A DNA stretch of 64,000 bases, from assembly GCF_014805685.1 (NCBI RefSeq), contig NC_060892.1, forward strand, positions 11,910,990-11,974,989, given 5' to 3'. This document shows positions 37,710 through 49,148 of this stretch, one piece after another; positions within the stretch are counted from its first letter, which is position 1; every line of letters starts with the position of its first letter. A program made the position numbers and the translations under genes. The notes beneath the pieces are model-generated. The model did not search any database and was not told the DNA's origin. It worked only from the letters and a program-made list of their open reading frames with translations. Origin of the DNA: Silurus meridionalis (taxonomy: Eukaryota > Chordata > Actinopteri > Siluriformes > Siluridae).

Positions 37710-38045
37710 CCAGTGGTCCCCAAAACCCCCAGGCCGTGGACCGGCATTGGTCCGTGGGTCATTTGGTACCGGGCCACAGGGAAAGAATTCATAACACATA
37801 ATTTTTGTTTTATTTATTATCTGATTGTGAACAATGTTTTATTTTGGAAAATTACCGGATTCTCTCTGCCACGTCTGTCTATGACTCACTCTTGATGCAA
37901 GTCAAGATGCTTGCCTCGGTCACATGTCTTACCTACATCTGCTACCTTCTTAAAGGGGCTGCTCTGGTCGGTAACACATAATACATTACCGCTAAATTGA
38001 AACCCCCAAACTAGCAAAATATTGCTTCTGACGCAATATGACTCT
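37710..38045 (+). mobile_element. hAT-superfamily transposon, terminal fragment
   Basis: The left tip 'cagtggtccccaaaaccccc' followed by 'aggccgtggaccggcattgg' and 'gggtcatttggtaccgggcc' matches the terminus and sub-terminal palindromic GC-rich motifs of a large fish and mammal hAT group whose ends begin CAGTGGT. The downstream sequence ('atgcaagtcaagatgcttgc', 'aaaggggctgctctggtcgg') also looks like this family. The opposite terminus (ending ACCACTG) was not found nearby, so only one end survives. No transposase is encoded. Confidence 0.75.
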
Positions 38046-38293
38046 AAGGCCCTGGCAAAAATTCCTTTTTGAGAGTATTTGGAAAGCCAAAGTTAGGATA
38101 AGCAAGAACAGGTAGTGGCATCAGGCTTATAAGTGCAATGCAATGATTTTGCTATATGAGCAAACTTTGGTACAAACCGCCTGTTATAGTTCATGAACCT
38201 AACCAGCTTGTCTTTATTCACACTTTTAGGGAACGGCTATGTATCTAAAGTCCCACATTTTCACTGTCATCTCTTATTCCTTCAGAGAAAATC

Positions 38294-38359
38294 GACTGCA
38301 GTTTAAACCAAGCAAACACTTCCTCCTAAGTAAGTGTTTGCTTGGTTTAAACTGCAGTC
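38294..38359. repeat. perfect 28-bp inverted repeat
   Basis: The arms 38294-38321 and 38332-38359 are exact reverse complements, with a 10-bp loop 'cctcctaagt'. The left arm starts 'gactgcagtttaaaccaagc'. The pairing extends a few more bases on each side past one mismatch. Perfect arms imply a recent origin. Confidence 0.93.
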
Positions 38360-38469
38360 AATTGAAGACTTGAAGAAACTCTAGTCTTTCACAGTGGCTC
38401 CTGAAGTCTTTAATATGAAAAATTATAATATTGTCTATATATTAAGAGGACAAGTTAAGTCACCAAGCA

Positions 38470-38760
38470 CTACCCACTTTAGGTGCTGAAAGGTGGTTGG
38501 CTCATTGTATAGGCCAAATGGCATCTGTATAGAAACAAACATTCTGAAAGGGGGAGTGATAGTTGTTTTTTCACGATCACACTACCTTCTACATGGAAAT
38601 ACCCAGTCATTAGGTCTAGGGTGGAGGAGAGGAATGTTCAGTGTTCACCAGCACATTTGTTCTAAGATGTGGGTATGCATCCTTGCATGTGACTTGATTC
38701 AATGTTCTGTAATCACAACAGAAGTTTTCCCTAAAGATACCCGCACTCCCTAAAGATAGC
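38470..38760 (-). pseudogene. reverse transcriptase N-terminal remnant (Ty3/Gypsy)
   Basis: Minus strand. Early RT motifs appear in two frames: 'FCCDYRTLNQVTCKDAYPH' (38669-38727) and 'STLDLMTGYFHVE' (38586-38632), the latter holding the first catalytic Asp in the usual LDL context. It continues as something like the 'MPFG' region, here 'DAIWPIQ' in yet another frame. Sequence similarity stops at about 38463, before the YxDD box. Confidence 0.75.
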
Positions 38761-39479
38761 TTGCGACATCTGTTGGTGATGTTTATTTGCATTCCTTAAA
38801 CAATTGTGTCCAAACGAGGGAGTATCTCTCTTTTATTGTTGAAGCTTTACCAGCGTGGATGTCATGTGTCACCGCTTGAGTGTATAAACGGTCACTGTCA
38901 CTTATTGAAAATTTCTTTTGATTTTACCAAGAACTGATTCTTGCACTGTGTGGTTGTGTGCTTTTCGTAGTTCACCTGATTTCTTCCTATTCTTCAAACT
39001 CTAGCATATTCTCAGGAAGAAACACCCATGGCTATTATACTCCTTCTACCTTGAATCTTGGGTTTAGTATTATGGTTCACTCACTCAAATTCATTATGTG
39101 GACAGAGGCTTCACCACCTCTTTACTACCTTATTATTAGCACATCAGCTACCAGGATACCCTTTGGCAAACTTGCCATAGCTGTTAGGCTCAATTAATAC
39201 TTGGTGCTTCACTTTTGGTGGCTCCCTGCAACAAACTTCAAACAGCTTTTCACTTAAAGGGGGAATGGTTATGGCCTGCTTTTCATCAACTTTGACAAAC
39301 CTAATTTTAAGTCTTCTTGACACTTACTAGCACTCTTTTTTCATTGTCCATACTTGTTGGTTTTCCGTATGCCTTCTCTTGTTAGGAACATCAACTTAAG
39401 CTCACTGATAATAATGATTCTGACATTTCCAGAGAGTCTCTATATTTCGTTTGCCTTTGCACTGGTGTATGTCACCATG

Positions 39480-39765
39480 AAGATGTACTTTCCATGAAGA
39501 ACTTTCCCTATACACTTCAAATCAGCCTGCAAACTTCCTAGGACTGGAATTCCAAGCCTATTAGCTTGCATTAAGTTTAATCCAGTGAGCAGATAACAAT
39601 TTCATTTCCTGCTCTATGAAGTGCTTTCTCAAGTGTGGCTCTGCAATACTGGATGCTTCTGAGCCTGTATCCAATAAGCAGATTGTTTTGACACCGGCTA
39701 TTCTAACTTCAATAGACTTTAACTGAAGTCAGATAATCTCCAAATGTGCCATCTTACAAGGTTTA
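39480..39765 (-). pseudogene. retroelement aspartic protease remnant
   Basis: Minus strand. The active-site motif LLDTGSEAS is intact (39653-39680), preceded by 'VRIAGVKTI' and followed by 'HLRKHFIEQE', 'LLSAHWIKL' and, after a stop and frame change near 39570, 'LGIPVLGSLQADLKCIGK' and 'VLHGKYIFMVT'. This is the retropepsin domain that cuts the element's own polyprotein. The DTG triad is kept, but the stops and frameshifts make the whole domain non-functional. Confidence 0.8.
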
Positions 39766-39868
39766 TGTCAATTTGCCAGTTCATTTGGCAGTGTGACTTC
39801 TTATCATTGATGGCTTAGTGCTTGTTTGTGCTTTACGCTTTACTTGCTGAAACATATTTTATATTCAT

Positions 39869-40449
39869 TCATCCTTTCAGAGGTCGAGACTTATCAGCTT
39901 CTCTTGCACTTAGGTTTGTATGCCCCAGTTCACTGTATGAATAACAGATGTATCTGTCATCACTGTCTTTCAAGGGTTCTCTTTTGGGACAATTCTGTAA
40001 GTCATACCATGCTTTTACTGTGCAAAGTCTGATAAAGTTCTTCCTGACAGACAACAATTTGATCGGGCTTGCACTACTTGAAAAAAAAACCTTTTTAATC
40101 AATACCTCAGAAAAATTGTCTTAAAGGTCCAAAAATAAGTTGTTCCTTAAGCCCACTTTTGGTGTCTGGAATTTTTTTTGGCTTTCTGCACAGAACTTGC
40201 CTGAGTCTCTCTTGTAGATCAGATGCAAATGCCTGTATTCTCTTTTCTTATGTCCATAGAAGTCTTGAGATCTTTACTCTTCATTGTTTTGTCAATGCCA
40301 TGTGGCCTTGTGCTGATTACATGGAAAGCAGATTTCATTGATGCAATCCATTCCACAACACCTAATCCACCTAGATTTGTGAAACAACCACTGAATTCTG
40401 GAAGTGTCCTGTCTCTGGGAATATTCAAGTTTACATCCCCAGCCCCCAA
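39869..40449 (-). pseudogene. gag remnant of the Ty3/Gypsy element
   Basis: Minus strand. 40219-40449 encodes 'IPRDRTLPEFSG' and 'VVEWIASMKSAF', a pattern typical of the start of the conserved gag region in fish Gypsy elements. 39869-40102 encodes 'NCPKREPLKDSDD' and then 'ICYSYSELGHTNLSA', a nucleocapsid zinc knuckle in which the first Cys and the Gly-His survive but the second and last Cys are lost. Gag would form the particle and package RNA. This copy cannot, because the frame changes between the two pieces. The assignment rests on motif resemblance. Confidence 0.55.
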
Positions 40450-40462
40450 TGACCTAATTGGC

Positions 40463-40931
40463 CAAGTGAGACACCCCCCACTCTAAGGTAAGTTAAACAA
40501 ATAAATTCTAAATAATATAATTGTAACGATTTAAAATTTTTCTATCTTTACCAAAACTGAGATCTCTTGAGAATGCATTTGCTTTAATTATAGAAAACAA
40601 TAGAACAAAAAAAATTCTTTAGATATTCATTTTAACCTCTGTAAACCTTAAAGTTTTAACAATTTGTGATGTGATGCAATGACTTGCAACAGTGTGCAGA
40701 AACAGTAACATTGAAACAAGCAGCTAAGAGAAAAGTAAAACAATTAAGAGATGTCATTTGGATAACAAGGAATCTAGAGTGAGACATCCATATTGCCTGT
40801 GTAAAACACATCGGAGGCCTTCTTGCCACATAATTAGCAAGAAGTTGTTATTATGAGAAGTTTAGCTCATAGCGGTCTACATACTCGCTAGCATACTGAT
40901 AAGTGCACCTTTCCTAACATGTGTCCTAGTA
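40463..40931. other. unique AT-rich sequence between two transposon fossils
   Basis: No recognised element. It may include the unrecognised 5' LTR or leader of the Gypsy fossil to its left, but I cannot show this. Confidence 0.4.
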
Positions 40932-41483
40932 CAACTCCAGTTCCAAAAAAAATTGGGACACTGTGTAAAATGTGAATAAAAACAGAATGCAATGATTTGC
41001 ACATTCTCATAAACCCGTATTTTATTTACTAATAATTATTAATAGAACATAGAAAACAGATCAAATGTTTAAACTGAGGAAATGTACCATTTTAAGGGGA
41101 AAAAAAGGTAATTTTGAACTTGATGGCTGCAACATGTTACGAAAAATTGGGATCGGGCAATAAAAGTCTAGAAAAAGTTGGAATTATTTTATGATACAGT
41201 TGGAGAGACAGAAATCAGTATTGCATGTCTGTGACCTTCGGGCCCTCAGGCGGCACTGCTAACTGTGTCTGTGAACACAGTTTGCCATATCATCCACAAA
41301 TGCAGGTAAAATTTTGATCATGCAAAGAAGAAGGCATGCATTAACATGATCCAGAAATGTTGCCATCCTCTCTGAGCCAAGGCTCATTTAAAATGTAGGT
41401 AAAGCTTAAAACTGTTCTATGGTCAGACAAATCAAAATATATTTTTGGAAACTATGAACATATTGTCCTCCGGAATAAAGAGG
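40932..41483 (+). mobile_element. Tc1-like transposon, left half (interrupted)
   Basis: Starts after a TA with 'caactccagttcc' and then 'attgggacactgtgtaaaat', inverted relative to the right end at 44189. The later part encodes Tc1 transposase pieces in shifting frames, with 'KLKTVLWSDKSKYIFGN' (near 41403-41455) matching the second catalytic Asp region of the DD34E fold. It ends abruptly at 'cggaataaagagg', where the LTR of a Gypsy element begins. Confidence 0.8.
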
Positions 41484-41896
41484 TGTCAGGCCGGATAAAC
41501 GTAGGCAGAAACTGAAGTCACAAAACGAGGTTTAATGGTTTTAGCACATATATCCACAAGGTGGGAAAGCAGCCATACCGGGAAAAGAGTATAATTTGTT
41601 ATATCGCCGAAGAACCAGGTAATATCCACAGAACTGACAAAGTCCATTAAATTGGCGAAGTCCATAGAAAGGCAAAGTCCATAGAATGGGTAAGGTTCCA
41701 CGAAGGTGAGTCCACAAGAGTTCTCTAGTGTAAACTGTAGAACGGATGAGGGGTCAGAAATAGAGAGTGCTTATATATGCGGGCCTTAAATAGAGGGTGC
41801 GACGATGAGCGCCAGGTACAGGTAGTTTAGTATGTAGGAGAGGTGCTGCGAGCGTGCGGTGTGTTGAGGGAAGGTGTGGCTGGTGGTCCCCTGACA
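41484..41896 (-). repeat. LTR of the Ty3/Gypsy element
   Basis: Bounded by the 7-bp inverted termini TGTCAGG (41484-41490) and CCTGACA (41890-41896), giving the standard TG...CA ends. On the minus strand it is preceded by a purine-rich tract, 'ctagggggttga', as expected for a 3' LTR. It is 413 bp long. It joins the Tc1-like sequence exactly at 41483/41484. Confidence 0.7.
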
Positions 41897-41899
41897 TCA

Positions 41900-42640
41900 A
41901 CCCCCTAGGGCGGCTCCTGACGCCCAGACCCGGCGCCTTGGCTGACCCCGACCCCGGGGTGCTGGACGAAGGGGATCGCTGGCATGGAACTCCTTCAAGA
42001 GTGCCGGGTCCAACACGTCCTGTCTGGCCACCCAAGACCGCTCCTCTTGTCCATATACCTCCCAATCGACCAGGTATTACAATATTCTACCCCTCCAACG
42101 TGTGTCCAGCACAGAGTATACAGAGGGTTTATCCAGCATCTCCAGCAGAGGAGGATCTATCGCCTCCCCCAGGCGACAAGTGATAGGAGGCGTGAATGGT
42201 TGCAGGAGCGACACATGGAAGGTTGGGTGTACACGATACCGGAGGGGCAGGTCAAGACGGTAGGCCACCTCATTGACCTGCCGTATGATCCCCAGGTTGG
42301 TAGGATGGGGCCGCATACCTCTGCGTGTCTCTGAGGTCAACTGCGGAAACGTGGGATGGTTTGTCCGACCACGGGAACAGGGGAGGTTGAAACCCCAGCA
42401 CACACTGGAAGGGTGTGAGACCGGTGGTGTCCTGGCGCAAGAAGTTCTGCACATATTCGGCCCACGGGAGAAACCGGTTCCACTCCGTCTGGTCCTGGTG
42501 ACAATAGGACCTTAGATACCATCCTAGCTCCTGAATTTTCCGCTCTGTCTGCCCGTTGGATTGTCTGTGGTACATGGAGGACAGGTTGACGGTCACTCCA
42601 AGTAGTCGAAAGAAAGCTCTCCACACGTGGGACATGAATT
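41900..42640 (-). pseudogene. Ty3/Gypsy integrase C-terminal half and chromodomain-like tail
   Basis: Minus strand. 42270-42635 encodes '[20 protein letters not shown]', the integrase region just before the catalytic Glu, followed by '[11 protein letters not shown]' and '[18 protein letters not shown]'. After a frameshift, 42077-42330 gives '[17 protein letters not shown]' and 'YRVHPTFHVSLLQPF', the linker before a chromodomain. Further downstream (42065-41900) is a Pro/Arg-rich tail. Integrase would insert the element's DNA. Here it is split between frames. Confidence 0.85.
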
Positions 42641-42885
42641 GGAATCAGTGGTCTGATACAATCTCCCCTGGGAGACTGAAGTTCCGAAACACATGGTGAA
42701 ACAATGCCTCGGCGGTCTCCAGAGTGGTAGGTAACTACCGGAGGGGGATAAAGCAACAGGCCTTAGAGAACTGGTCTACTACCACGGGAATGCAGGTGTA
42801 ACCCTCCAATCGTGGTAAATCCATCACAAAGCACAGGGGGTTTGAGCCGAGATGGATTCCCTGATCGTTGGGACAGAGCAGCCCC
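42640..42885 (-). pseudogene. Ty3/Gypsy integrase catalytic core remnant
   Basis: Minus strand, in mixed frames. One frame gives '[11 protein letters not shown]' and '[15 protein letters not shown]', which covers the first part of the integrase core, and then 'FRNFSLPGEIVSDH', which holds the second catalytic Asp. The integrase zinc-binding HHCC domain that should precede it is absent: sequence jumps from the start of RNase H directly into this core near 42885. Confidence 0.7.
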
Positions 42886-43640
42886 TACGCTGGTGGAAGA
42901 CGCATCCACCTCCACCACAAATGGGAGCTGGGGATCCGGGTGTCATAGGAGGGGAGCGATGCAGAATCTTTTCTGCAGTTTATTAAAGGCCACCTCGGCC
43001 TCAGGGGTCCATTAAAGCATCTTGGCCTTCCCTCTGAGGAGGGATGTGAGCAGAGCAGTAACCAGTCTAAAACCCTGGATGAACTGGCGGTAAAAGTTAG
43101 CAAACCCCAGAAATCGCTGGAGTTCCTTCATGGGGGTGGGGAGCGACCAATCCCGTACCGCCTTCACCTTCCTCTCATCCATCCGGATCCCCGCCGCGTT
43201 GATGACATAGCCTAAGAACTGTATCTCTGAGCGATAATTCTCGCACTTGGGGAGATTGTGGTAGAGGTGATGTTTTTGCAACAGTTCTAAGACCCGAGCC
43301 ACATGGTCATGATGTTCCTGTGTCGTACAAGAAAAGATAAGGAGGTTATTTATGTATACAATTACGAACTTATGGAGAAAGGGTCAAAATACCTTGTTCA
43401 TGAAGTTCTGGAAAACTGCAGGGGAGATGGACAGACTGTACGGCATGACTCCATTTGAGGATATCACAGGGGTCCCAGGAACACCTTGGGAATACTTGGT
43501 AGACCAGGGGCGACACAGAATCAAGCTCACTGTTGAGTTCTATAAGACCAGGAACCGTATCTCCTCGCGGTGGAATAAGCTGATTTGGAGGGTGATTGTC
43601 CAAGCCCCGTCCTAGCGAGTGTCCCTGGATGGTCTCATTT
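42885..43640 (-). pseudogene. Ty3/Gypsy reverse transcriptase (late part) and RNase H start
   Basis: Minus strand. In one frame 43380-43012 reads 'FLHKFVIVYINNLLIFS' and 'VARVLELLQKHHLYHNLPK', then 'IQFLGYVINAAGIRMDERK' and 'ELQRFLGFANFYRQFIQGF', the palm-to-thumb part of RT. The catalytic YxDD box reads YINN, so both Asp are replaced by Asn. After a frameshift, the 42885-43015 stretch gives 'AFNKLQK' and 'FVVEVDAS', the first RNase H catalytic Asp. RT sequence upstream fades at about 43640, where the truncated border lies. Confidence 0.85.
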
Positions 43641-44189
43641 ATAGACCATCTCATTTATTATTAGTGCTTAGTTAAATAATCCATATCTTTGATGGTATTG
43701 GAGTGCATTAGTGCTTGTGGAATGGGCAGTTAGCACCTTTGGAAAGGCTCCATCAATGCTGAATGGAATATACAGGTTTTAGAGCAACAAGTGCTTCCAT
43801 CCATAAAACATTTCTTTCAGTGAAGGCCTTGCATATTTTAACAAGACAATGCTAACTGCATACTGGATCTATTACAATAGCATGATTTCATGAAACTGGC
43901 CTGCATGCAGTAGACATTTAACCATTTGAAAAAAATTGTAATATCATGTAACAAAAAACACAACAAAGACCACCCAGAACTTTTGAGCAACTGGAAACTG
44001 GAAGGACAAAATTCCACTCTCAAAACTTCAGTAACCGGTCCCCTCAATTCCCAAATGACCTTTTTTTCTTAAAACGGTATATATTCTCTTTTTTTATGTG
44101 AATAGAATATGGATTTATGAGATTTACAATTCAGTGCATCCTATTATTATTTACATTTTGCACATTGTCCCAACTTTTTTGGAAATGGG
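43641..44189 (+). mobile_element. Tc1-like transposon, right half (interrupted)
   Basis: Continues the element broken at 41483. The stretch near 43690-43860 parallels the central transposase coding sequence ('gtggaatgggcagttagcac', 'aaggctccatcaatgctgaa'), and the end near 44160-44189 ('attgtcccaacttttttgga') is the inverted copy of the left end at 40932. A TA follows at 44190-44191. The transposase frame is full of stops. Total Tc1-like sequence without the insertion is about 1.1 kb, a little short of a full element. Confidence 0.8.
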
Positions 44190-44769
44190 TACATAGTCTC
44201 ATAAATATCTCACAAAAAAACAGCAAAACTACCTATAAACTCTCTAGCTTAGCATCACGTTGAATGTCAGAGAATTCTAAATGAAACTTTCAACTTCAGT
44301 AACTTTTAATGTCCCACAGTTGGTCTCTAAACCAGTCCAACAACCTCTGACACAAAGAGCCAAACTTCCCTATTAAGCTGCATTTTCCGTATACACATTC
44401 ACAACTCACATTTACAACTCAAAATTCAAATAAAATTTTATTTGAACTTGCAAAGCTCAATTAAACATAAGCCACTGTCTTTTACCTGCAGTTGTAAATA
44501 GGTTAAAACTGGCCACACTTTGCAGCACATTGATTACAACATGTCATGTGCCCTCTTCTGTGTGTGCACCTCTACAATGCCAAATCCTTATTTACCATTC
44601 AAAATAAGTCCATCACATGTTGTTTGTGTGTATGCGGGGAGGGGGGTTACATGTTAAAATCTGTAACATTTTATTTGATATCTGCACCAGGCCTGAGCTA
44701 TAGTCACTAATATTATTTCATTTCAATTCAGAAATGTTGCTAAAATAGGAAACATTATGTTGTCACAGG
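44190..44769. other. unique sequence
   Basis: No recognised element between the Tc1-like right end and the LINE fragment. Confidence 0.45.
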
Positions 44770-46255
<1,486 letters not shown>

Positions 46256-48308
46256 TAATCAGTTCAAATATCAATGCAGATTTCCATCACTGTCACAAAA
46301 AGCAGCAAATGCATCTCTTTCTCATCTGTCCTCTGTCCAGCTGTTTTCTTCCCTGTATAATTTTCACATTGTATAGCCTGCAGCTTCCGGTTTCTTACTT
46401 CTAGTCAATCCTCTTCATTCTTTACAACATAACCTCTAATCTCTACTCAACTGCACCAGTGTTTATGTGTTGAGGCATGAAATTTGTAAGGTCATAAAAT
46501 GCCCATGTGAATCATGCAATGTTCATCTTTCTTTATGAGGTTTACATGTATGACACAGATTTCCAGGACAGGCCATGACATGTTGGAAACACAAACAACT
46601 GAATCTGTTGTTTACATAATTCAGGAAATTGTTTAACAGGGTAACTATGGAAGTTCCCAAAGTTAAAAAAGAGTGTTGGATGGTCTCAAATGTAAATATT
46701 GAAGTATTTTCTGCATTCCCTTATGTAAAAAAAAAAAGATACTGGTGGTAAAGCACATTCACATCTTGCCTAAACAAAATATATATATATTTTTAAAAAC
46801 ATGGCATAAGTGCAGTATTCAACTATTCTAATGTCAGATCTGTATAAATGTATGTATTTTATTATATTTTAGTCTTTTATATTTTAAATGTTCACACAGT
46901 GCCCCTGTTTGGATTTTTTAACACTAATAAAGTGTCTGCCTGTGCAACAGACTTGCCTTGATTTAGCACAATAATTTTCAAGAAACATCCCCTGGTTTCT
47001 ATCTAACAAGCTACATTATTTGTTTGGAGTTGGAAACACTGTAAGCTTTTTACTCATTTTGTGGATGTTCAGAGCATTGCATGTACCTACAAATAGAATA
47101 AACGCACAGTTTGTTATTCTTGAACAAATAAAACCTGTTACCTGTGTAAAGTGGCTGTAGTATCAGAAGAATTCAACACTTCTCATTGAAATCAGTAATG
47201 CCACAGTCTGCATCACACCACCTCATCATTGATTGAATGTCTATAACAGCACACACCATTGTACATGTTTGCTAGTCAGCAGTATAATGATAAATCATTT
47301 TATCAAATATTTAAACTAATAATACTAATAAAAAGTTGTCATTAGAGTTATAGTCATTAATTATTGTAATCAAAATGAAGCACCTTATATTATGCAATTT
47401 AAATAATTTGACAATTAGACAGTTTGCTGACAAGTGTGTTATTCCTCACACTTCCAGACTGGTGAAGAATAAGAGTAAAAATATTTCACAATTAATATTT
47501 TCTTCTGGGTGCCACCAGGGCAAGCAAAATATAACAAAAACGTCTAGATAATAATTTATTTATGCCTGGGTACAGTGGAAAATTTTGTGTACTAATTAAT
47601 TTAAGATGTGACTTCACATTTTTGTAAAGCTGTTAATTATTCCCATTTTTCAAGCAAGCATTTTGGAAAAGTACTTAAAAGTTGGGAAAAACATACCTAT
47701 TGCCACGCTATATGGGGGCTTTAATGGTTTCCTCAAAAGTCATGCCAGCAGCTATATGTTATTCAAGGACTTGTCGGTGTAAAAGTAACACCTCAGCAAA
47801 GCAGCAATAAAAATGGCCATGTCCAGATTCACGACTCCTGGAGTGTGCAGTTAGCGAATCGGTCCTGCTCAGCTACAGTCCAGTGCTGCCTGGACCAACA
47901 AATTGGATATGGTTAATTGTGTATATCAGTGCTCTCACTTTGTCTGGGTGTGTGTGAAGTGTGCACAGGAAATTAACAAAAGCTGTGTGTGATTTATCAG
48001 ACGCCTTTTGCTTTTCATCAGGTGAGGAAGTTCACTGACACTTTTCTTTTAATTATGGAAAGGCTTTCTGTGAGCAAAGCACTGCATGGTGCTGTAATAA
48101 AATGTCTAGTTGTATATAGTTTGGAGGAATTGCAACTAGTGTCTAAGGGTGAAAAAAAAGTTTTTTTTACCCATAACTTTAAAGAAAAAAACAACAACAA
48201 CAAAAAAAAAAAAAATACGTCTTTTTACATTTACAATCTTCAAATCTATCTGGGAAATGATATAAAATATAATATAAACTAAAATTTACATTTGAATAAA
48301 AATTTTTA
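46256..48308. other. unique sequence with a possible conserved block
   Basis: No gene or recognisable transposon. The block at about 47690-48000 ('cgctatatgggggctttaat', 'gcagcaataaaaatggccat', 'cagttagcgaatcggtcctg') is high-complexity with homeodomain- and MEF2-like words, and may be a conserved non-coding element. Confidence 0.35.
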
Positions 48309-49148
48309 CTTTCCACTAGGGCTGTAACGGTACACATATATTGTACCAAAAAGTTTCGGTACAGGGCTTTCCAATGCAATCCATTTTTACATGTGGAACA
48401 TCTAAATTTCCCTCAGGAATGTATTGTGGCAAGTTTGTTTAGTCTCTGTCTCTCACTTCTAGTGCATTTTATTATTATTATTATTCAACTTGAAAACATA
48501 GACAACAATGCCGGGGTTATAAAAAGAAACTATAGTAAGTGCTGTGTAGTTATTGTGGCTAATCACTTCGTCCCAGAAATAAGATTTGTTTTTGCACATG
48601 CCATGAAAATGTTAAAGAATCCATAGTGCTAGCTTTAGCCACTAACCCGGAAGTGGCTAACGGCTATCGTTAGTGCTATGGATTCTTTAGCTTTTTATGT
48701 CCAGCTTCAAGAATTTCTCCTGACAATTCCACAGGGAAGTAAATAAATAAAGAATGGAAGGAATTAAGACATTTGTTAAAGTATGCACTCACACACACAC
48801 CCACACTTACAGAACATACACACTTACAAACACATATGCATTACCCAAATAGGGTCTAACAAATATACCCTAATGTAACTTTTTTTTTTTTTTTCAAAAT
48901 CCAATTTCTAAATTTAATTGATTACTCAGTTTAATCAATATAATAAAAAGTGTAAAAATTTCATTTTTTTTTAAATAAAAATAAAATATTATTTTATATA
49001 TTATTTAACCAAATATTTAATTTAAAATTGTTTCGAAAATGTAAACTGTTAATGCACTCAAATGTTAAAAATAATAAACCATGACTTAAAATCAATGTAC
49101 ATACTGAACCGTGATTTTTTTGTGTACTGTTACACCCATACTTTCCAC
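48309..49148. mobile_element. complete non-autonomous hAT transposon with 8-bp target duplication
   Basis: The element spans 48317-49140 (824 bp). Its ends are inverted repeats matching at 17 of the first 20 bases, left 'tagggctgtaacggtacaca' against right (reverse complement) 'tatgggtgtaacagtacaca'. It is flanked on both sides by an identical 8-bp direct repeat CTTTCCAC (48309-48316 and 49141-49148). Eight-base duplications and 'TAGGG(C/T)TG' termini are hallmarks of the hAT superfamily. The interior is AT-rich with no transposase. It contains an internal imperfect hairpin (48613-48689) and a short CA-rich stretch. It would depend on a transposase from elsewhere. Confidence 0.93.
48613..48689. 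repeat. imperfect hairpin inside the hAT element
   Basis: Arms 'taaagaatccatag' and 'ctatggattcttta' are exact complements, with further partial pairing of 'tagccact' and 'agtggct' around a short loop. The same sequence in the 10-kb copy is only half preserved. Confidence 0.8.

Larger units (their letters stand above)
38463..40462 (-). mobile_element. decayed Ty3/Gypsy retrotransposon, 5' part
   Basis: Read on the minus strand (40462 down to 38463), this holds the gag, protease and start of reverse transcriptase of a Ty3/Gypsy element, in the normal order. Several stops and frameshifts interrupt it. No LTR was recognised at either side, and the rest of RT, RNase H and integrase are absent. 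It is a different copy, and probably a different family, from the element at 41484-43640. Confidence 0.75.
41484..43640 (-). mobile_element. truncated Ty3/Gypsy retrotransposon inserted in a Tc1-like element
   Basis: Minus-strand element lying inside a Tc1-like transposon. From its 5' side (43640) it has the late part of reverse transcriptase, the beginning of RNase H, the integrase core, the integrase C-terminal or chromodomain-like region, a purine-rich tract and one LTR (41484-41896). Gag, protease, early RT and the other LTR are missing at the 43640 side. A further internal deletion removes most of RNase H and the integrase zinc-binding N-terminus. The frame is broken many times. Confidence 0.85.
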
